Assembly (NCBI GenBank): GCA_020747065.1
Contig: JAGMVK010000017.1
Span: 496,001 to 560,000, forward strand
DNA: 64,000 nucleotides
Direction: 5' to 3'
Origin: Cadophora sp. MPI-SDFR-AT-0126
Lineage: Eukaryota; Ascomycota; Leotiomycetes; Helotiales; Ploettnerulaceae
In this document: positions 58,615 through 64,000 of the stretch, piece after piece
Layout of the letters: every line of letters starts with the position of its first letter
Numbering within the stretch: the first letter of the stretch is position 1
The notes under the pieces: generated by a model
The model's database searches: none
What the model was told of the DNA's origin: nothing
What the model saw: the letters and a program-made list of their open reading frames with translations, nothing else
Translations under genes and position numbers: made by a program

Positions 58615-59444
58615 ATGCTTGCCATTTTCTCCATCCTTGCTCTCGGCACTGCGGCTTTTGCGGCTCCAGTCGCTGATGGACCAGCTTTGGGTGTTGTCGT
58701 GGGAAGTCCTGCCGCAACCACGACTGCCATTGGCCCAAACCCAACTCAAGTAACCATCAACTCGATCTCTTATGGTGGAACTGGCTGTCCGCAAGGCTCA
58801 GTAGGATCGTTCATCTCAGCAGATCGTTCGACGTATGTCACCATCTCACTCAATTACTTTCGCTAACAGCATGCCAGCTTCACTCTTATCTTTGATTCAA
58901 TGGTGGCTTCTATCGGAACTGGTGTTCCCGTGACAGAGAACCGGAAGAATTGCCAGCTCAACATCAACCTGCAATACCCATCCGGATTCCAGTACAGCGT
59001 TCTGAGCACCGAGTTCCGTGGTTATGCCGATCTTCAATCTGGTATCAATGGAGTTCAACAAGCAACCTACTACTTCTCCGGATGTATGATCCCACCTTCG
59101 CAGCTTTGACTGAGGGTAGCTACTGACAAAAGTATAGCGTCTGCCCAAGCATCGATTTCAACGAATTTCAAGGGTCCGACCAACGGCGACTACGCGATTT
59201 CCGACCAGATCCCATTCACGTCCACCATCTGGTCGCCTTGCGGAGCCTCGCTACCGCTCAACATCAACTCCCAGGTTCGCTTGACTAGCACGAAATCGGG
59301 TGCCAGTGGTCTGTTGACCCAGGACTCCATTGATGGGAAGGTCACCTATGTTGTCGGAGTTCAATGGCAGAAGTGTAAGTGAAGGATCGTCTCCCAATCC
59401 AAAGCATTACTAATATAAATACAGGCACACCACCAAAGGAGTAA
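58615..59444 (+). CDS. Secreted DUF4360 protein
   Basis: Fungal/bacterial DUF4360 family, secreted, function unknown. 226 aa, exons 58615-58832, 58878-59083, 59138-59374 and 59425-59444; the last exon encodes only CTPPKE. The N-terminus MLAIFSILALGTAAFAAPVA is a signal peptide with an AFA-A type cleavage site. The domain begins with VTINSISYGGTGCPQGSV, then FTLIFDSMVASIGTG, NRKNCQLNINLQYPSGFQYS, GVQQATYYFSG, STIWSPCGASLPLNINSQVR and a terminal cysteine. Four or five cysteines suggest disulfides. Strong TATA box upstream and an isolated position after the gene-free stretch suggest conditional expression. Confidence 0.92.
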
Positions 59445-60186
59445 GGAAAACCGTCCGCCTGACAAGGAAACGGTGGCTGAAAATATTGCATGGAAATTGG
59501 AATGTTTTGGGGATGAGTGCTGGCGGATTGAAAGGACTGGAGGGCATACTGTTCTGCATCATTATTCTTTGCATGGATAGGCATTATATCAAACTTTTGA
59601 TATACCTGACCTCAACCTGAACTGTGAAATGTCATGCAATTTGAACAATGGTCTCATCAATTCCGTTGTCAACTTTTGTAGAAACTCTGAGGGAATTGTA
59701 ACTGATTGCATGGGCGGTTTTGTTTGATTTTACCATAAACATGAATTAGAAGTCGAAGAAGGGACCCATCGATCAAAAATAAACTTGAACCAGAAGTTAG
59801 GAACAAACGCCAGATCAAGGATAAACATCGAGGTGCACACACAAGCAGTGTCGGGCGGTGAAGGAAACAGGCTAAACTATTTTGGGTCGGCAATATCTTG
59901 TCAACCCACTCCACCTAGGTAAACAAACCTTGGATTCCCAAGCTGCAACCAACACTCCCACTATTACTTCAGCATCTCCGGTAACTCGACGCGTCAATTG
60001 CTAATGACAACAGAATAACTCTCGAATTATTGACTCCCTACGTGCCTTCGAACATCGAAGCCAGCAACGCGGCACCGTTTTCCTCTCCAATTTTGTATCA
60101 AAACAAACCGGCTGATGTACAACCATTTGAAGATCTTGTGATAGAGCACCAAATTCAACAAACCATTATAACGCGCGGACGACAAA
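59445..60186. other. Intergenic, DUF4360 to BIR1
   Basis: About 740 bp, includes the BIR1 promoter. No gene recognised. Confidence 0.5.
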
Positions 60187-63027
60187 ATGGCTATCGGCGA
60201 CGTGGCGGATCAGTTCTTTACGTACGACTCGCGACTTGCGTCTTTCCAGCACGGTCAACAGATTGCGAAACGACGCGCATCAACCGCGAGCACAAAGGGC
60301 GGAAAGACTTTGAAATGGCCTCATAAGTTTCTTTCGGGCGAAGAGGTTAGCAGTCTACAATATGATGTTATTTAGACCATTCTGACACGCGTTTAGCTTG
60401 CCAGAGCTGGGTTCTTCTACTATCCTCAAGCCGCCAATCCTGATAACGTCGCGTGTTTCCTCTGCCACAGATCTCTAGATGGATGGGAGGAGGACGATGA
60501 TCCTCTGACGGAACATCTGAAGCATTCCCCGGACTGCGGATGGGCAATTGTGGCGACAATTGAGAAACAGGATGGGGTACTGAGCTCGGAATATCCTTTG
60601 AGCTCGTCAATGATTGCTGCTCGGAAAGCTACTTTTGCGGATAAATGGCCACACGAGGGAAAGAAAGGGTGGAAGTGCAAGGTCAAGCAGGTGTGTTGTG
60701 GATATTAGATAGTCATTTGAAATACTAATCATGCAATTAGATGGTAGATGCAGGGTGGAAGTATACCCCGACACCAGAATACGATGATATGGCTACCTGC
60801 GCGTACTGTAATCTGGCGCTGGACGGATGGGAAAACTCGGACAAGCCAATGTAAGTTGTCTGGGTGCACCTTCTAATGTACGATTTCTAAATTTGGCAGG
60901 GACGAACACTTCAAGCGATCCCCAGAATGCCCTTTCTTCGCTCTTATAAATGAACACTTGAAAAGTCCAGCTCCAAAGAAGTCCAAGTCGAAGAGGGACA
61001 GGACGTCCAAGGCATCCAGACTTTCCACGCAGTCGGCGTTTACCGTGGCATCCGAAGCACCAGAAGATCTGCCAGCAGAAGAGGAAGACAGTATCCTGAC
61101 GACCGCAACTAACGCGACTACTAAGAGGATGGGAAGGGCAAAGAAAGCTCCCGCTGCAAAAGGGAAGAAGACTAGAGCAAAGAAAGGCGAACCTATTGAA
61201 GTTGTAGAAGCTCCCGAGCCAGAGGATGATGATTTCGAGGTGAAAGTGGATGTAGATGTTGCACCGAAACCAACTCGAGGGAGAAAAAGGAAGAGCGAAG
61301 AGGAGCCGGAGACTGCTCCTGCTCTTGACATTGCACCCCCGCCTGCGAAAAGGAGAGCGACTCGAACGAGAGGAAGTACAGCTGTTGATGACTCGATCAT
61401 CAGCCACGACGACCACCCACTAGAAAAATCCAAGCCGGCGGGCAGGAAAGGAAGAACATCCCGTAAAATTTCAACTGCATCAGTAGCATCGACAAGAGCA
61501 CCAGTCCTTGACGACAATGAGATTGACAAAGCTCTTGAAGCTGATCTCGAGAGGCCACTGACCGAGGACGAAGAAGAGCCTGCGACTATCGTTCCTCCCA
61601 AGAGAGGACGAGCTAGCAAAATCACGAAGACGGACCATCGCATGTTTGATGCTTCCCCAATCGATGTTGACGAAGCTGCTATTGATGCGGAGCTGGAGGC
61701 AATGGAAGTCGAATCAAAGCCGCTCCCCAAGGCGAAAGGTGCAAAATCAAAGCAGCCTCGCAAGGTATCTGCGAAGCAACGAGCTGCCGAGAAGAAGGCT
61801 GCCGATGCAGCAGCTGAAGCAGAACGTCAAGCGATAGAGAACCGTCTAGCTGAAGAAGAGGCCGCTCAGCAAATTTCGGATGAACTTGAGCATAGCATAT
61901 CTATGCAACACTCGTCGCCTGTTGTCCATCAGAAGAAGCAGCGTGCACCTACCCGCGAGCCTGCGAAGAAGGCCCCTGGACGAGCGACACGAGGCTCTGT
62001 CATGTCTGTGAGCGAGCACAGTACCTTAATGGCAGGAGATGTTCTTGAGGGTCCCGATGCTGAATCTGGGAACGACACCGATACCAGCTTGGCTAGTCAG
62101 TCTACTGTGGTTCGGGGTGGCTCGAAACGGCGTGGCAGCACAATAAAGAAAGGGAAGGCCGGAAAGAAGGGACCTAGCAGAAACATCGAGGAAATTGTGC
62201 ACAAAGCTCCAGAACTAGACGTGGAGTCTGAAGGAGAAGCACCAGTCCCATCTGTAAAAGGGAAGAGAACGCTCCACGTAGAAGAAATCACAATGACGGA
62301 GGAGACGTACTATACTCCTGCTCCAGAGACGTCTGTAGCTGAGCCAGAGATTGAGGAAGAGGAGCCTGTTCCTCAACCAGCAAAGCCAAAGACTGCAAAG
62401 GCTCGAGGCAGACCGAAGAAGATTTCCACGCCAGCACCAGCACCTGCGCCTGAGGAGGCTGTTCCAGAAGAGGAGGAAGTTATTGAAAAGGAGGTTTCCG
62501 TCCAACCTGAACCGATACCTGTCACTGGTCACTCCCCAATGCGGGCTTCAACGCCCCCACCAAAGGAATTGACGCCCTCGCAAAGCCCACAGTCTTCAGA
62601 TGCAGAAAATCATCCACCTTCATCAAAACCTTCCGCGCTTGCCCAGAGGTTGGCCACCCCGACCTCGTCCAGGCCACGTATTCCTCTCTCTGAGTCCACG
62701 CCGATCATGTCCCCTTCCAAGAGAAATGTCATTGCAGGGCTTCAGAGCATCCAGCCGTGGACTTCAGTCGACCTTGATACTATTTTCATGAAATCTCCAA
62801 GGACCACAGGTCTCGCTGGCGACGTTCTTGGAGGTGCAGCGGACAAAGTCAAGAAGGGCGAATTGACGAGTCCAGAAAAGAGGATGACGGTCGAAGAGTG
62901 GATCAAGCACAATGCTGCTATGGCTGAAGAAAAGTTAAGGGGTGAGTGTGAAAGAATGGTCAGTGTCTTTGAAAGTGAGGGCAGCAGAGCTATGCAAGCC
63001 TTAGAAGGCGTTGAGTGTTTGGAGTGA
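60187..63027 (+). CDS. BIR1: Bir1/survivin-like BIR-repeat protein
   Basis: Fungal survivin homologue, a chromosomal passenger complex subunit that recruits Aurora kinase to centromeres. 896 aa, exons 60187-60345, 60397-60690, 60741-60850 and 60900-63027. Two BIR zinc domains: the first has CFLC and then HLKHSPDC, the second CAYC and then HFKRSPEC, both exactly CX2CX16HX6C. The second BIR is split by the last intron within MDEHF. The remaining 690 residues are Lys/Glu/Pro/Ala-rich and disordered, with AT-hook-like RGRKRK and RGRPKK and many Ser/Thr-Pro sites, suiting CDK or Aurora phosphorylation. The C-terminus (TVEEWIKHNAAMAEEKLRGE) is helical and probably binds the complex core. Long antisense frames over exon 4 are shadows of its biased codons. 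Confidence 0.94.
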
Positions 63028-63308
63028 GGGCTACGAAGGTGGAGTCATGATGAATTTTGATGCTTAGGCTTGGGTATGAATATATGACATCTGGCGTCAC
63101 GGGGTTACAGAGTCTGCTTTTGTCATTCTCGGTATAGCAATTGAGTCATTAAGTTTCGTTCATGGCAATTATCATATCTGCCACAGGACGTGGTCTGAGA
63201 CCCGTCCAAATGAGAGGCAATCCTTAGGATGCTCTAAACGCCAGATCCTTACACGTGCAATGATATAGCACCCAAAAGAAGTATATACAGCCCACCTTCT
63301 CCCACAAC
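63028..63308. terminator. Convergent BIR1 / MAD1 3' region
   Basis: 281 bp between the convergent stop codons must hold both polyadenylation regions. Transcripts may overlap. No canonical AATAAA was noted. Confidence 0.45.
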
Positions 63309-64000
63309 CTAAACATCCACCCTCAAAGTCCCCTCTCTCAGACTCTCCTCATAGAACTCCAAGGTCAGCGCCGCCAAAAAGCAAGGAATACTACCCCTCT
63401 CCTTAACCCAGAAGCGAATCTGATCCGCAATCTTGACGGCAAACGCACTCTCTGGCCCACCACTGATTTTCATCGTGCCCTTCTCACCATCAAAGACAAT
63501 GCTATTCTCGTCCTCGCCTTCACTAGGATAGAAGAAGCTCGTGACGCGCATCTTGCCGTCTTTCATGAAGACCACGTCCCAGCCCAAGAGCGAGATGACT
63601 AGCTGTCTGAACTCGATGGTCTTCGCGCTCCACACTTTCATGCGTCGGTCGCTGCTCTTCTTTTCTGAAGCTAGGGCTTGCTGCGCAGCGACGATTTGCT
63701 GCTCCGCTGCTTCGAGGGCTGAGTGCGGCACTGAGTTGAGTGTTGGTTGTTTGGTGCGGAGTTGAGCGAGGAGGTCTGCGTTCTCCTGTCGGAGCGTGTT
63801 GAGCGTGGAGAGTTTGATGGCTTCGAAGTCTGCGGTGGGATTGGAGCGGAGGGAGAGGACGCGGGTTTTGCTTTGTTCGGTTAATGCTTGGAGGCGTTCT
63901 TTGGCGACAGAGAGCTCTTTTTGGAGGAGCTTGTTTGTGGTTTGATGGGTTGTAAGCTCGTCTTGAAGTTTACGGTTTTTGCGGGAGAGTTGGCCAAGTT
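63309..64000 (-). CDS. MAD1: Spindle checkpoint protein Mad1, C-terminal part
   Basis: C-terminal 229 residues of Mad1; the reading frame is open to the window edge, so the gene is cut at its 5' side. Mad1 anchors Mad2 at kinetochores for the spindle assembly checkpoint. Seen: coiled coil (LQKELSVAKERLQALTEQSK), the conserved RVLSLRSNPTADFEAIK segment with the Arg-Leu-Arg (RLK-like) region involved in Bub1 contact, more coiled coil (LRQENADLLAQL), then the globular RWD-like C-terminal domain: VWSAKTIEFRQLVISLLGWDV, NSIVFDGEKGTMKISGGPES, PCFLAALTLEFYEE. The frame upstream of an internal GTG at 63731 is clearly coding, so that codon is not a start. Convergent with BIR1. Confidence 0.93.
   Translation of the reverse strand, partial: LGQLSRKNRKLQDELTTHQTTNKLLQKELSVAKERLQALTEQSKTRVLSLRSNPTADFEAIKLSTLNTLRQENADLLAQLRTKQPTLNSVPHSALEAAEQQIVAAQQALASEKKSSDRRMKVWSAKTIEFRQLVISLLGWDVVFMKDGKMRVTSFFYPSEGEDENSIVFDGEKGTMKISGGPESAFAVKIADQIRFWVKERGSIPCFLAALTLEFYEESLREGTLRVDV

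Noticed and set aside
60793..61763. Minus-strand frames of 207 and 296 codons
   Set aside because: Shadows of the Lys/Glu/Ala-rich Bir1 exon; Ser/Phe/Leu-rich translation with no family features.
1..64000. tRNA and rRNA genes
   Set aside because: No B-box-like GGTTCGAATCC sequence with a matching acceptor stem and no ribosomal sequence was recognised by eye; a covariance-model search would be needed to exclude them.

Overview
This window is from a filamentous ascomycete (Pezizomycotina), probably Leotiomycetes-like. The grounds are many 45-70 nt GT-AG introns with CTAAC/CTGAC-type branch sites, two fungal Zn2Cys6 regulators, a highly reducing polyketide synthase, a Dal5-type permease, and fungal cell-biology genes (Syp1, Bir1, Mad1). 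The class-level placement is inference. All exon models were built by hand from reading frames, splice signals and remembered family conservation; no search was run. No tRNA, rRNA, CRISPR array or complete transposon was recognised.

Layout. 0.9-5 kb: a SERINC/TMS1 membrane protein and a nodulin-like MFS carrier, divergently transcribed. 6-8 kb: two poorly known small genes. 8.4-22.3 kb: a compact biosynthetic locus with a Zn2Cys6 factor, an SDR, a 2391-residue highly reducing PKS (KS-AT-DH-degenerate MT-ER-KR-ACP, 13 exons) and a second SDR with a possible mitochondrial presequence. The promoter shared by the factor and the first SDR carries two CCGCGG-centred palindromes. 22.5-28.4 kb (all minus strand): a hypothetical protein, a MARVEL-type membrane protein, a 73-residue secreted peptide with a twin CX3C pattern, an orphan ORF fragment and a Dal5-type permease.

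29-47 kb is a metabolic accessory region. It holds an isocitrate-lyase-fold protein lacking the catalytic cysteine motif, a class I glutamine-amidotransferase-like protein of the gamma-glutamyl peptidase (GGP/YLR126C) type, an Ap4A-phosphorylase-like HIT protein, a PLP aminotransferase, a complete 5-oxoprolinase (1328 aa), a second Zn2Cys6 factor, a MobA-like protein and a DAACS glutamate/dicarboxylate symporter. Several of these would fit one pathway from gamma-glutamyl compounds through 5-oxoproline to glutamate to 2-oxo acid. Long inverted repeats with CGG/CCG ends lie in the aminotransferase/5-oxoprolinase divergent promoter.

48-64 kb: a small six-cysteine probable secreted protein, a CDK-like kinase, the endocytic adaptor Syp1, a disordered Ser/Asn/Gly protein, a 3-kb stretch without genes, a secreted DUF4360 protein, and the mitotic genes BIR1 and MAD1 in convergent orientation (MAD1 runs off the window).

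The main candidates for something undescribed are the putative gamma-glutamyl/5-oxoproline locus, the isocitrate-lyase-like protein with a rebuilt active site, the small PKS locus, and the CX3C-X11-CX3C peptide.
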